Below, piece after piece: positions 43,887 through 56,849 of a stretch of 64,000 nt of DNA. The first letter of the stretch is position 1; each line of letters starts with the position of its first letter. The DNA is from Deinandra increscens subsp. villosa (taxonomy: Eukaryota > Streptophyta > Magnoliopsida > Asterales > Asteraceae), in the NCBI GenBank assembly GCA_039602395.1, contig JBCNJP010000268.1, positions 21,540 to 85,539 on the forward strand, in the 5' to 3' direction. Made by a program: the position numbers and the translations under genes. A model generated the notes under the pieces. The model was not told where the DNA came from. It ran no database searches and was given only the letters and a program-made list of their open reading frames with translations.

Positions 43887-45071
43887 AGGTTGGGGGTCGT
43901 TATCTTGTTTTTGTGGTTCTTTGTTAAAAACAATTTAAATTTCATGTTTGTGATGTAATACCGGTTGATGTTTCCCGGTTTTTATTTAAGACAATATGCC
44001 CTACCCCTGGATTATGAATCCAGGGTTTTTGACATGCCCCCATCCTGGGGTGGCCGGAGCTTTTCTGGACCCAGGATGGTCCTTTTAATATAACTATCTT
44101 TAGTTACATGCTCGTGTTTGAAATGTTTGAAATACATTTGCTGATGTAAGAAATCATTCTAGGCTTTACCTTAATAATTCCGGGTTACCCCCAGGATTTT
44201 AGGAATCCTCGTAGCTTTGGTAGTCTTGTGAATGTCTCCTGTCATATGAGCACAAAGATTATAATTAACTAGCCAAGTCGTTAATTTGCTTAGGTTTTAA
44301 CCGTCATGACCCTGGAATAATAATCCTGGGCCACTTAGGCAGTCTCTTGAGTTATTTCTAGGGTCATGCCCGGTGCCGTACTGGCGAACTAGGGATTTCC
44401 TCTTAGTCGTACTTACTGGCTAGGGCATGTCCTCGGAGTCTTAAGTTGGTACGTTAGCACCAATCCATCTCGAAAACGCGTTAATCGTTTTAAACCTTAG
44501 GAGATCCGCATATGTCCCTGGATTGGGAGGTTGCCACCAATGCTGTTAACACGGATGATCCCACAATCCCAGGGTTTCATACTTGGATCACGTGCGTCTC
44601 GGGCGAGGCAAAAACTACCACGTGCGTCCCGGGCGAGGTGTGGTAGCCCATATTCGATTGGAGGATGCTCAATCCTCAAACCTTAGGAATGGGTTTAGGC
44701 CTTACCCATACAGGAGTGAGATGGCCAATCTCAAACTTAGGAGATATACGCTGATTGTTGTCGAGTTGGGGTATCCCGAGTAGGCTTTGTTCCATGTGTC
44801 TTGAATTTTTGAATATCCTGCATGTTGGGTACCCTGAATCCTGGGATACCCTGGATTCCAGGCGAAACATAGATCTTAGCGACTTCGAGAGGTTGAATAA
44901 CAATTTCAAAATAAAATGTAATACGTAACTATTGTTAATAAATAAATAATGAAGGTAAAACATATAAACGAATAAACGAAATAAATTAAGTGAGAGGAAC
45001 TGACCTGAATTTCCAGCATTAATTTAAAATCAAACACATACCTGGGTAGCTGAATCCTGGGACAGGAAGCC
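43887..45071 (-). other. T4 non-coding region between pol and the antisense gene
   Basis: Counterpart of 23504-24665 in T2. Contains two CACGTGCGTC-type copies (44589-44638), inverse of the T2 ones, and many ATCCTGGG/CCAGGAT words. No coding frame recognised. Confidence 0.6.
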
Positions 45072-48000
45072 TTACATGAAATACGCCTTCAAGTGTATCG
45101 CATTCCAAGGTCATGGTAGTAGTTCTCCTTCCATATTAGCTAGCCAATATGCCCCCTTACCAGCCTCAGAGTCAATCAAGTAGGGACCTTCCCATTTAGG
45201 AGCCAACTTTCCATCCCCTGGATTTGTTGTGTTCTGAAATGCCTTTCTAAGGACTAGATCTCCCACCTTAGATCTTCTGATCCTCACATGCTTGTTATAG
45301 GTCTTGGAAATCCTTTGTTGATAAGCTGCCATCCTCCAGGCTGCTTGATCTCTTAGTTCATCCAGGGTTTCTAAGTCTTCAACCAGGGATTGATCATTCG
45401 AATCCTGGGTCTGAGAACTGACCCTGAATGTTGGGACCACCATTTTGGTTGGGATAACTGCTTCAGTACCAAAGACCAAAGAAAATGGGGTTTGGCCTGT
45501 GGCGTTCTTGGATGTGGTCCTATCTGCCCATAGTGCCAAGGGTAATTCTTCTTCTTATCTTCCCTTCTTCTCTTTCAACCTCTTCTTCAAGTTGTTTATT
45601 ATAATCTTGTTGCTTGATTCAGCCTGGCCATTGGCTTGAGGATGCACTGGTGTCGATGTTATCATCTTTATGCCCCAGGATTCACAGAATCCTGTGGCTC
45701 TACTCCCAATAAATTGGGACCCGTTATCACAGACAATCTCAGATGGTACTCTAAATCTTGTTAGGATGTTTCTTTTAATAAAGGATATAACTTCTTTTTC
45801 CCTGACTTGGACGTATGCCTCAGCTTCACTCCATTTTGAGAAATAATCTGTCATGGCTAGCATGAAGACCTTTCCTCCATGGGCCTTTGGTAATTTGCCA
45901 ACAATGTCCATTCCCCATTTCATGAAGGGCCAGGATGCTGGAATGGGATACAATGGTTCTGCAGGCTGGTGAGGGACATTGGCATGTCTTTGACAGGGTC
46001 ACATTTCTGGGAGAAATCCTGGGAATCTTTCCTCATGGTAGGCCAATAGTACCCTGTTCTAAGGATCTTGGACATTAAGGACATGCCCCCTGTTTCGTTT
46101 CCACAATCACCCTCGTGGATATCCTTGAGCACTTCTTGGGCCTCGTCTTTCTCCAAGCACCTTAGATATGCACCAGCAAAAGATTTTCTATACAATATGT
46201 TCTTAATAATCACGTACCTGGCTACTCTTATTCTGAATGCACGGGCATCCTTCTCGTTCCCTGGAATAGTACCATCCTGCAAATATTGAATAATTGGTCT
46301 GGTCCAGGATTCATTCTGGGTAGAAGAATCCTGGGTACTGGATACCAGGATTTTATCTGCTGTATCAGAATCCTGGGTATCTGTACCTTGGTCTATATCT
46401 GGAGTTAGTATATGAATTATAGGAACATGAGTGTCTTCAAGTGCCTTGAATGCTGAGCTTATGTTCGCCTATGCATCTGCTTCAGCATTCTCCTCCCTTG
46501 GTACTTGTTGAATATTAAAAATTTGAAAATCTTGGGACATTCTTTTTACCACCTCCAAGTATTTGATTAATTTCTCTCCTTTAGCTGCGTAGGTCCCGTT
46601 AAAATGGTTAGCTAAAAGAAGAGAGTCAACATATACCTGGATGTGCTGAATTCCCAAGTGTAATGCTAAGTGTAACCCAGCAATTAAGGCCTCATACTCA
46701 ACTTCATTATTTTTTGCTTGGAATCCACATCTAACATCCTGGGGTATTATGTCCCCCTGTGGCGATTTCAGTATGATTCCTAGGCCTGTACCCCTGACAT
46801 TTGATGCTCCATCAGTGAACAAGGTCCAGTACCCTGAAATTTCTTCTTGTTGAAGCTGCTGGAATTCATGGTCTGCCTCTTGTTGTATGTCAGTGCTGAA
46901 ATCAGCCACAAAATCAGCTAAAGCCTGGGATTTTATAGCTGTTCTGGCCTCGTAGATCAGATCATATGCACTTAGCTTCACCGACCACTTAGCCATTCGT
47001 CCTGAAATTTCTGGTTTTCTCAAAATAGACTTTATAGGGTAATTAGTTCCTAACATGAATTGTATGAGTTTCAAAGTAATGTCTAAGTTTAGTAGATGCC
47101 ATACTTAGGGCTAGTATAAGTTTTTCAAGGTGTGAGTACCTGGATTCAGCATCAAGTAAACTTTTACTTACGTAATAAACAGGATGTTGCTAACCTTCTG
47201 CATCTTTGGTCAGGACCGCACTTACTCTATTCCTAGAAACTGCTAAGTACAGGGACAAGGGCTCCCCTGGATTAGGTTTCATCAACAAGGGTGCAGTGGA
47301 TAAATATGTCTTCAAATCCTGGAACGCCTTCTCGTGCTCTTCTTTCCACTCGAATTTCTTTTTCTTCTTTAGGATGTCATAGAATTCCCTGCATCTTTCG
47401 AAGGATTTTGATGTAAATCTGTTTAGGGCAGCAATTCTACCTGTAAGTCTTTGAACGTCCTTGGTGCTGGATGGTGATTGTAGATTGGTAATTGCCCTGA
47501 TTTGCTCTGGACTCGCCTCTATACCTCTCTTGGTTACCATATACCCCAGGAATTTGCCTGCTCCGACCCCGAAATGACACTTTTCTGGATTTAGCTTCAT
47601 GTTGTATTTATCCAGGATGTCGAAGGAATCCTTAACATCCTGGACATGGTCATTGGTGACCCTGGATTTCACCACCATGTCGTTGATATACACCTCCATC
47701 GTGTCCCCCAGTTTTTCTTTGAACATCATGTTAACTAATCTCTGGTACGTTGCCCCTGCATTTTTTAGTCCAAAGGGCATAACTATATAACAATATATAC
47801 CTGTTGGTGTTATGAATGTTGTATCTTCCTGATCCTGGGGTTCCATCTGGATCTGTTGAAATCCTGAGGTAGCGTCCATGAAAGTCAACATTTCATGGCC
47901 TGCCGTTGCATCGACCATGGAATCTATGTGAGGTAGTGGGAATGGATCTTTCAGGCATGCACGGTTTAGGTCCGTGTAATCTATGCATACCCTCCATTTA

Positions 48001-48395
48001 CCGTTTTTCTTACTTACTACCACCACGTTGGCTAACCACCTGGGAAACTTCACTTCTCTGATCATCCTAGCCTTTAGAAGTCTATCGACCTCCTCCTGGA
48101 TTATGACGTTCTTTTCTGGTGAAAATTTTCTTCTCTTTTGATGTATGGGCCTGAAAGAGTTAACAATTCCAAGCTTATGTGTAATAACGGATTTAGAAAT
48201 ACCTGTCATGTCGTCATGGGACCAAGCAAAGGTTGACATTCTGGTCCTGAGCAGATGTATTAACTGTTCCTCTATTGGCCCTGGAATATTAGTTCCAATA
48301 TGGACTTTCTTCCCTGGATTTGAAGGATCTAGCTCAATAGCTTTGACGTCTTGCTCCCTCGCTTCCAGGGTTTCCCGGGCCTTTTTCTTTAATTG
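45072..48395 (-). pseudogene. T4 ORF2 (pol), decayed
   Basis: RT is in an open frame (48239-47190) with FMDATSGFQQ; the catalytic YIDD reads YIND. A TAG follows in RNase H 1 near 47190. The archaeal-type RNase H is at 47074-46469 (FTDGASNVRG, YVDSLLL). Integrase zinc region is at 46282-45990, core at 45953-45555 (MDIVGKL, CDNGSQF, NGQAESS), C-terminus at 45539-45111. Breaks lie near 47060, 45990, 45555 and 45110. The pol stop would be at 45072-45074, where T4 keeps the same end as T2 and T1. Confidence 0.85.
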
Positions 48396-48398
48396 CTA
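48390..48398 (-). promoter_or_regulatory. Candidate leaky stop between gag-PR and pol of T4
   Basis: Minus strand TAG CAA TTA, identical to T2 and T3 with the same flanking AAGGA before it. Confidence 0.78.
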
Positions 48399-50631
48399 TC
48401 CTTGTCTTTGTTTGGAGGATATTTTCATTGATGTAGTGTAACACTCCTTGGCTTCTTGCTGGTCGCTTTGGACTGTGATCACACCCCAGGGTGTTGGCAG
48501 CTTCACGCATTGATGGTACGTCGAGGGTACAGCCCTGTTGTCGTGAATCCAGGGTCTACCCAGGATTACATTGTACCCTGATGGTGCATCCATCACACAG
48601 AAACGTTGAACTGAATTGAGCCCTTCTATGTAGACTGGAAGCTTGATTTCACCCAGGGTATTCTTTGTCTCGCCACTGAAACCCACGAGTACCGTGGATT
48701 TTGAGATGATCTCCGAATGTGGAATTCCCATCTTTTGCAAAGCCTCGAACTGGATTATATTTACTGAGCTACCTCCATCAATCAAGATTCTATTCACAAC
48801 GTTGTTGGCGATGTGAAGTGTTATCACCAACCCATCATGATGAGGGTCTATGATATCGCGTTTATCGTCTTCCCCGAATGTAATTTCCTTGACATCAGGT
48901 TGAACAGAGCTCTTCCTAGGTCTTCCCTCTCTCTCTGACTTGGATTCCTTGGCATGTCTTTTCGCTGCGGAATAGGAGGTACCACAAATGTCAGAACCAC
49001 CAGAAATAAAGTGTATTACCTTGGCATCTGGAGGCAGTGAGGATGCTCTTTCAAGAGGGCCATCAGAATGTCCAAAATCCTGGGATCTTGCACCACTATC
49101 CCTGGATTTTGGGTTCTGTTCCCTGGACTTATCCTTCTTCTTTCCCAGAAGCTCCTTCAAGTAGCCTTTGCCAAGTAGATAGCTTATTTCTCTTCTCAGG
49201 GCCATGCAATCCTCGGTCTGGTGACCAAAGTCTTCATGGTAGGCACACCACTTGCACTTATCCTTCCAAGTAGACGGTTTATTGTTCTTCTTGGGCCACC
49301 TTGCTTTGTCTCCAAGGTCCTGCATAGAAAACATAACACCAGAAATATCAGTAGTATAGCAATAATCATTAAGGGAAGGATATTCTTCTTCCTCTTCATC
49401 CCGGTCCACACTATTCACTCGTCGTTCATCGGGCCTTGAGTATGGTTTAGATCTCTGTGACCTAGGATGTGAGGATTCTGATTTCCTGTTGGAGCTGTTG
49501 ATTCCTGGGGAGGATTCACCCTTTCCCAAGATTTGCTTGTCCTCCTCCAGCCTGATGAAGCGTATGGCCCTGTGACGAACTTCTTCCATGTTGTGACATG
49601 GGTTCATGACCAGATCTTGATAGAATGGTGAGTCTTTGTTAAGTCCCATCTTGAAGGCCTGAACTTCAGTCGCCATGTCCATGTTTGGTATCTCCAAGGC
49701 TTCTCTGCTAAACCTACTAACGAAATTCCTTAGGGTTTCACCTGCATTCTGAGTCACCCTATATAAATCACTTGTTAGTTTTTCAAAGCTGCGGCTGCAA
49801 GAGAACTGATTGTTAAATAAATTAATTAAATGCGAAAATGAAGTAATAGAGTAAGGAGGAACACTCAGGAGCCATTTCAAGGCTGCTCCTGCCAAGGTAG
49901 ATCCGAAACCTTTGCATAGGCATGCCTCCTTAATTTAAGGGGGCATATAAATAACCTCCATTCTTTCATGATACTGTGCCACATGTTCTTCTGGGTCTGT
50001 TGTGCCATCGTAAGGTTTCATGCTAGGAGTTTAAAACCTTTTGGGTATCTTCACGTCACAAATTGGTGGAGCAAACCTAGACACTCTGTGACTTGCTGGT
50101 CCAACTTCAGGGATAGGCTGCACAACTCCTGGGACACTTGAAATCATTCTCTTGAGTTTTTGGATTTCTCGCTCCACTGATGGGTTGATCCCTGAATCCT
50201 GCACTGAATTATTAGTATTAGTATAATGGGTGAAAGTAAGAGGAAGGTTACCGACATCCTGGGGTATGTTTGTCCCAGGATTAATGACTGGTTCTCTGAT
50301 GGTAGTCATTCTGGATGAATCAGCATGGGCCATTTGAGTAGGGAATGATATTGATCTCCTATCCAGTGGGGTGACACCATCATGTACCCTGGAATTGCTT
50401 CCAGGTGTATTGAAATTCAGAATTCCGGGGTCGAGTGGCGACGGCTGAACCGACGTGGCCCTGGGTAACTCTGATCTTAAGCTCGTCAATTGGGCCATGA
50501 ATTCCTGGTTCACCTTCTGTTAGAGTTCCATGTGGCGCTCCAACTTACCGAATGTGGCTAGGATATCAGTGTCAGATATCAAGACAGGGTCATCTGGGAT
50601 GTTTTCAGTTTCGATCACTTCATGGTTGACT
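48396..50631 (-). pseudogene. T4 ORF1: gag (inner copy) and protease
   Basis: 499 open residues (49895-48396) hold the C-terminal gag core, the zinc knuckle CAYHEDFGHQTEDC and the protease site LIDGGSSVNII. The N-terminal part is in a separate frame (50513-50031). Between them a frame change near 49940-50030 disrupts the core. The N-terminus is truncated by the duplication junction at about 50631. Confidence 0.85.
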
Positions 50632-52135
50632 TATCCTTCTTCTTTCCCAGAAGCTCCTTCAAGTAGCCTTTGCCAAGTAGATAGCTTATTTCTCTTCTCA
50701 GGGCCATGCAATCCTCGGTCTGGTGACCAAAGTCTTCATGGTAGGCACACCACTTGGACTTATCCTTCCAAGTAGACGGTTTATTGTTCTTCTTGGGCCA
50801 CCTTGCTTTGTCTCCAAGGTCCTGCATAGAAAACATAACACCAGAAATATCAGTAGTATAGCAATAATCATTAAGGGAAGGATATTCTTCTTCCTCTTCA
50901 TCCCGGTCCACACTATTCACTCGTCGTTCATCGGGCCTTGAGTATGGTTTAGATCTCTGTGACCTAGGATGTGAGGATTCTGATTTCCTGTTGGAGCTGT
51001 TGATTCCTGGGGAGGATTCACCCTTTCCCAAGATTTGCTTGTCCTCCTCCAGCCTGATGAAGCGTATGGCCCTGTGACGAACTTCTTCCATGTTGTGACA
51101 TGGGTTCATGACCAGATCTTGATAGAATGGTGAGTCTTTGTTAAGTCCCATCTTGAAGGCCTGAACTTCAGTCGCCATGTCCATGTTTGGTATCTCCAAG
51201 GCTTCTCTGCTAAACCTACTAACGAAATTCCTTAGGGTTTCACCTGCATTCTGAGTCACCCTATATAAATCACTTGTTAGTTTTTCAAAGTTGCGGCTGC
51301 AAGAGAACTGATTGTTAAATAAATTTAATTAAATGCGAAAATGAAGTAATAGAGTAAGGAGGAACACTCAGGAGCCATTTCAAGGCTGCTCCTGCCAAGG
51401 TAGATCCGAAACCTTTGCATAGGCATGCCTCCTTAATTTAAGGGGGCATATAAATAACCTCCATTCTTTCACGATACTGTGCCACATGTTCTTCTGGGTC
51501 TGTTGTGCCATCGTAAGGTTTCATGCTAGGAGTTTAAAACCTTTTGGGTATCTCCATGTCACAAATTGGTGGAGCAAACCTAGACACTCTGTGACTTGCT
51601 GGTCCAACTTCAGGGATAGGCTGCACAACTCCTGGGACACTTGAAATCATTCTCTTGAGTTTTTGGATTTCTCGCTCCACTGATGGGCTGATCCCTGAAT
51701 CCTGCACTGAATTATTAGTATTAGTATAATGGGTGAAAGTAAGAGGAAGGTTACCAACATCCTGGGGTATGTTTGTCCCAGGATTAATGACTGGTTCTCT
51801 GATGGTAGTCATTCTGGATGAATCAGCATGGGCCATTTGAGTAGGGAATGATATTGATCTCCTATCCAGTGGGGTGACACCTTCATGTACCCTGGAATTG
51901 CTTCCAGTGGTATTGAAATTCAGAATTCCGGGGTCGAGTGGCGACGGCTGAACCGACGTGGCCCTGGGTAACTCTGATCTTAAGCTCGTCAATTGGGCCA
52001 TGAATTCCTGGTTCACCTTCTGTTAGAGTTCCATGTGGCGCTCCAACTTACCGAATGTGGCTAGGATATCAGTGTCAGATATCAAGACAGGGTCATCTGG
52101 GATGTTTTCAGTTTCGATCACTTCATGGTTGACTA
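49128..52135 (-). repeat. 1.5-kb tandem duplication in T4 gag
   Basis: About 49128-50631 and 50632-52135 repeat each other with roughly ten differences by eye. At the junction TGGTTGAC runs directly into TTATCCTTC; the outer edges read GGACTTATCC (near 49127) and GGTTGACTATC (near 52130). They share GACT, a possible microhomology. Confidence 0.9.
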
Positions 52136-52301
52136 TCGGTCCATCACTGCGTGTAGCTGAAGTTGAGGCATTAAACCCTGGAGCCGATGAAGTGACTCCA
52201 CTTATCGAAATACTGGTCCTTGGACCTGGTTGGGCAACTCCAGTTGTTGAAGCAGTTACAGCAGAAACCGAGACATTCGAGGTGTTCATTTGTGTCGACA
52301 T
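50632..52301 (-). pseudogene. T4 gag, duplicated outer copy
   Basis: Begins at ATG 52301-52299 (MSTQMNTSNVSVSA). A TAA after RHMEL stops the N-terminal frame at 52023; the rest repeats the inner copy (52016-51534, then 51259-50632). It ends inside the region after the zinc knuckle, at the duplication junction, so it has no protease. Confidence 0.85.
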
Positions 52302-52375
52302 TTTTTGATAGATTTTGGTAAAATTCAAGTTTAGGACAAATCTGAAAAGAGTTTGACAAAAAATTGACACCAATT

Positions 52376-52393
52376 GCCCCACGGTGGGCGCCA
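52376..52393 (-). promoter_or_regulatory. Primer-binding site of T4
   Basis: Minus strand TGGCGCCCACCGTGGGGC, three bases from the LTR. Confidence 0.87.
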
Positions 52394-52396
52394 AAT

Positions 52397-53313
52397 TGTT
52401 TTGGCTAAAAATTACTTAAGGAAAATTAGTAAAACTTGAACCAAATAAGATTGTGAGGTTTGGTGCCTAGGATAAATATATGAAAACGGTTTGCAGAAAT
52501 CCTGGGACAATAGTTGAATTCCAGGGACAAAGGACAAAATCCTGGGTAAAAATGTGAGTTAAATCAGGAAAGCGATTGATGATTTAGATAACACAAATGA
52601 AACCTTAAATGTATGTAGGAACACCAAGAATTTTACTAGGGAAAAGCCCTTAGCCCTTAGATGTCTCTAAGGCGCCGCCGGCATTAAAACCCCGGGTAGC
52701 GATAACACACCCTACCAATTTATTAATCACATAAATGTCTGAGTACAACGAGTTTGCAGAGAAATGAGTACGAGAATACAGTTGGTAAAGCTCGAGTGAG
52801 CTGAAAAATAAGTCTAAAGGTCCTATTTATATTCCTAGGTCTTCAACAACTTTTCCGATATTCCAGGGATCTTCTCCTCAACGTCTTTTTCAGTTAGTTG
52901 ACCGAGTTTCCAGCTAACAACCTTTGACCACGTGCGAAATAAGTCTTCAGCTTCTCCTATTCGACCGTTGGTGGACTCCGTCAACCTGTTCTTGATCGGA
53001 CATAGGCACAAAACGCGTTAATAACAATGTCCTAGCATGCAGGGTCATTTCCACATGCTGGGTCATTCGTAAAATAAGGGTGACCCTGGATTAGACTCAT
53101 CCTGGGTCATAATAATGTACAACGAAAATACATAAATTAAATATGGACTTCCCTGGATTACAGCGACATCCTGGGACATTACCTTACTCCTGATACATTC
53201 AGGGTCATTTGAACTTTACCTGTTAAATTCTGGGTCATACGACTCCTGGGTCAATCCTGCCTTAAGCCTATACCTGTACCCTGGATTACCAGCTGAAAAT
53301 TCAGGGTATAACA
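52397..53313 (-). repeat. 5' LTR of T4 (917 bp)
   Basis: Minus strand TGTTATACCC to GCCAAAACA. TATAAATA (minus) at 52824-52831. Confidence 0.93.
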
Positions 53314-53318
53314 GTACA

Positions 53319-54396
53319 TACCTAAGATGCTTAGAAAAGGACGAAGCCCACGAAGTACTCAAAGATATACATGAAGGCGACTATGGAAACCATACTGGGG
53401 GCAGGTCTCTAATGTCTAATATCCTGAGAACATGATACTTTTGGCCAACTTTGAGAAAGGATGCCCAGGATTTCGCCCTCAAATGTGACGCATGCCAAAG
53501 ACATGCCAACATTCCTCACCATCCAGCAGAACTCTTGTATCCTATCCCTGCATCGTGGCCCTTTATGAAGTGGGGAATGGACATCATGGGAAAGCTACCC
53601 AGGGCCCCAGGAGGAAATTTTTTTATGTTGGCACTGACTGATTACTTCTCCAAATGGATAGAAGCTGAAGCTTATGTCCAGGTTAGAGAAAAGGAAGTCA
53701 TATCGTTCATCAAAAGGAATATCATTACAAGATTTGGTATACCTGCTGAGATAGTTTGTGACAATGGATCATAATTCATTGGTAAAAGAACTACTGGATT
53801 CTGTGAAGCTTGGGGGTATAAAGATGATAACCTCTACACCCGTACATCCTCAAGCCAATGACCAGGCAGAGTCTAGCAATAAAATCATCATCAACAATTT
53901 GAAAAAGAGACTGAAGAAGAAGAAGGGAAGATGGGCCGAAGAACTACCTTTAGCATTGTGGGAAGATAAAAAACCTCCAAGAATGCCACCGGACATACCC
54001 CTTTCTCTTTGGTCTTTGGTTAGAAGCAGTCATCCCAACAGAGATGGTGGTTCCTACATTCAGAGTCACTGGTCAAACCTAGGATGTTAACGATGAATCC
54101 CTGACTAATGACCTGGATACCGTGGATGATCTACGAGAGCAAGCTGCCTGGAGAATGGCTGCATATCAGCAAAGGATTTTGAAGACATACAACAAACATG
54201 TGAGGATTTGGAGATTCAAAGTAGGGGATCTGGTCCTGAGAAAAGCGTTCCAAAACACTACGAATCCTGGGGATGGGAAGGTCCTTTCCTGATCGATTCA
54301 GAGGTAGGCAATGGGGCATATTGGCTTGCCAACATGGAAGGTGAACTACTTCCAAGGCCATGGAACGCAATCCATTTGAAAGCCTATTTCATGTAA
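53319..54396 (+). pseudogene. T1 pol, integrase (third segment)
   Basis: Resumes after T4 with YLRCLEKDEAHEVLKDI. Zinc region HTGG ... CDACQRH (53395-53510), core MDIMGKL, CDNGS then a stop near 53773. The frame then changes; the Glu motif reads NDQAESS (53859-53879) where others have NGQAESS. The C-terminus runs to 54396. Several stops; non-functional. Confidence 0.85.
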
Positions 54397-54991
54397 GTTT
54401 ATTATCCCAGGATGCTGCATCCCAGGTATGTTTCTTAACTAATGAATTATTTAAGGTATTTATTGCTACTTATTTATCCACTTTCTGTTTTCAATCCACA
54501 TTTGTTCCTCTTTCGAAACCCACTAACATCTGCAATGAACGAATTTTGAGATAAAGACAGGTAATGAACCCTGGATGCAAAACCTGAGGATGTTTTTCTC
54601 CCAAGTTAGAGATTAGCCATCTCTCCTCCGTTTTGGGTAATTTCAAAATCCCCACTAAGGTTTGAAGATAATATGTCTTCCTTATGAGTTAGGCTTTGAC
54701 GCCTCGCCAGTTACGCACGATTACTTGGTATGGCCCAGGTTTATGGGATTGACCTGTGTTAACAGCATGCGTGACAACCTCATGATTTATGGACATACAC
54801 AAGTCCCTTAAGGTTTTTTATATTTACGTATCAACTCAAGACACCCAAAGCAAACCCCTAGATCGTCAATATGACATGAGGGTAGACCCTAGAATTCGTC
54901 AGGACGGCAACGGGATTTACCCCAGTTCGCCGGATTGGCACCGGGCTCGACCCCGGGATTTATGGGCTCGACCCCAGGATTTATGGGCTCG
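54397..54991 (+). other. T1 region after pol, up to element B
   Basis: Resembles the T2 region 23504-24100, with GCCTCGCCAGTTACGCACG near 54699. At its end lies a short direct repeat of GGGCTCGACCCC(G/A)GGATTTAT (54938-54991), into which element B inserted. No gene seen. Confidence 0.6.
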
Positions 54992-55345
54992 TGTAAAACC
55001 GATATACGATCTTACTACTGCATGCTTTGATCAATCTAGTGAACACGAGAAGTAAATAAGAGAATTCTTATTGAATCACTTGAAGATTACAAAGACTCCC
55101 TCTGACTCACACACAGAAAAGGTGTAGAAATGACAGAACTGTTCTATCATTCTAACACACGGTATTTATAGTTAGTGACAATCTGGCCTGCGTACCAACT
55201 GGTGGACCAATTGGTACGGGCGTACCAATTGGTACAACGTACCAGTTGGTACGACACCATTGATATTGCCACTACAACTCACAGATTAGCTCTAATCTAG
55301 ATACAATACACGAGACACATTATAACATAGGAATATGCTCTAACA
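54992..55345 (-). repeat. 3' LTR of element B (354 bp)
   Basis: TGTTAGAGC to TTACA on the minus strand. CGTACCA/TTGGTACG words at 55190-55253. TATAAATA (minus) at 55163-55170. Confidence 0.92.
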
Positions 55346-56800
55346 AACTCCCCCTTAACATGTAGTGTATCTATTTTCTAACTAAACTTCAGTCTTCAAT
55401 CATCAACATTGCTGCATCCGATCTTTGACTTGAAATCTTGTCAGAAATAGAGCTTGCATGGCTGGATCACTCTTGAATCATCTTTGATCTTCAAGATCCA
55501 CTTGTGAAAGATATAACAAACTCCCCCTTTCACCATGCTTGAGTCTTGACACACATAACCTGCAAGTTCATAAGATAGAAACGCGGTTACCTTTTTCTTT
55601 TGAAAATTAATTCAATCTTGAAACTTTATATCAAAACACACCTAAAATCTTTTTGATTTTTCTAAGTTTATGCTAAAACACACTTAAAATCTTTTTGGAA
55701 TTTTCCAGATTTAATCAGACATATTCAGATATACTTTTTATATCACACTTTGTGATTTCATTTGTAAGTTAATCATATAATGATTGTATTCATGATATAG
55801 TCAAATGTGTTCCATGCAAAAAGAAATAACGACGTTAAATCATCTACCTTAAGGTCGATCTTTCGATACGCAGATAAGGCCTCGGATTTACCAAAATAAG
55901 AAAATAAAACAAGTTGAAATTGTATAACTCAACAACAATCAGGTCGATACTTCCGTATATGCAAATAGAGTCCGATGAGTTATACGAAACACCAAAGAAA
56001 ATAAAGCAGAACGTCAAACGAACAACAATCAAGTCGATCTTTCGATTCGTAGAGAAAGTCCGATCGTTTGACAAAATAAAGAAAATCAAACAAGTTTAAG
56101 TCTTTGCAAAATGAACACATGTATACACAGTGACTTCTCATTTTTCTTTTTCACATATCTTTTTCTTGATATCATGAGATATGCATCAAGATGTTGTCCA
56201 CTTGGTCAAGCATTAGAATTTAATGAATATCACATCTGAATTCTTTCTAATTTAATGCCGAGTCTACTAAGCACATCAAACAATGATCTTATGGATTTTT
56301 CATCTAATTTATCCATGAGTCAGACACGTAAGCAAATGTACCATCATTTCCCAATTATGTCGGATACAATGTCTCATTTTTTAATGTTTTTGTATTTTTC
56401 TATTTTTCCATGTTTTTGTATTTTTCCTTTTTCTCCCCCCTTAAAATGAAAACTCTATTTTTGGATTTTTCATTTTAACAAAAACACAAAAACACTATTT
56501 TTGGTACTTTCAATTTTCTCCCTCTAAACTACAAACAAAGTGCATTAAAGAGAGAAAATTGACCTTTCGACATGGATACCATTCCGTTTTAGCTTTCAGA
56601 AAAATTTCAAGTTTTTGAAATATGATATTTCTTGTAATTTAACTTAAATCAGCAGAATACTCCTCCATTAGCAACTGTTTAATCACCGATAGGTCTTCTA
56701 GAAGTACCTACACACTGGTTAAACACATCAGTTTATAAATGACCCGAAGCGAATCGGTTCTGGTCGACCAATGTCCTAATTTCCTTTTGAAACCACTTTA
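55346..56800 (-). other. 3' non-coding region of element B with multiple polypurine tracts
   Basis: On the minus strand, G-rich purine tracts adjoin the LTR (55347-55355) and recur near 55505, 56434 and 56516. It is alignable with 12660-14178 of A, although the LTRs of A and B are largely different. Confidence 0.7.
55834..56072 (-). other. Three-hairpin module of element B
   Basis: Units correspond one to one with A: 55834-55841 with 55885-55892 (one mismatch), 55922-55931 with 55976-55985 (10 bp, perfect), 56013-56021 with 56064-56072 (9 bp, perfect). In unit 3, A has a mismatch where B is perfectly paired. Confidence 0.65.
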
Positions 56801-56849
56801 GGTTTCCAAGTTTGTTGTTGTGTTGGTAAATCAACATTTGATGAACCCG

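Larger units (their letters stand above)
41050..53313 (-). mobile_element. Tat-type Gypsy element T4, nested in T1
   Basis: LTRs of 917 bp at 52397-53313 and 41050-41966; GTACA flanks it (41045-41049, 53314-53318). Same subfamily as T2, with gag-PR, leaky stop, pol and the antisense gene. A 1.5-kb tandem duplication enlarges gag. LTRs differ at about 27 positions by eye. The outer end of the 3' LTR is TA where TG is expected. Confidence 0.94.
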
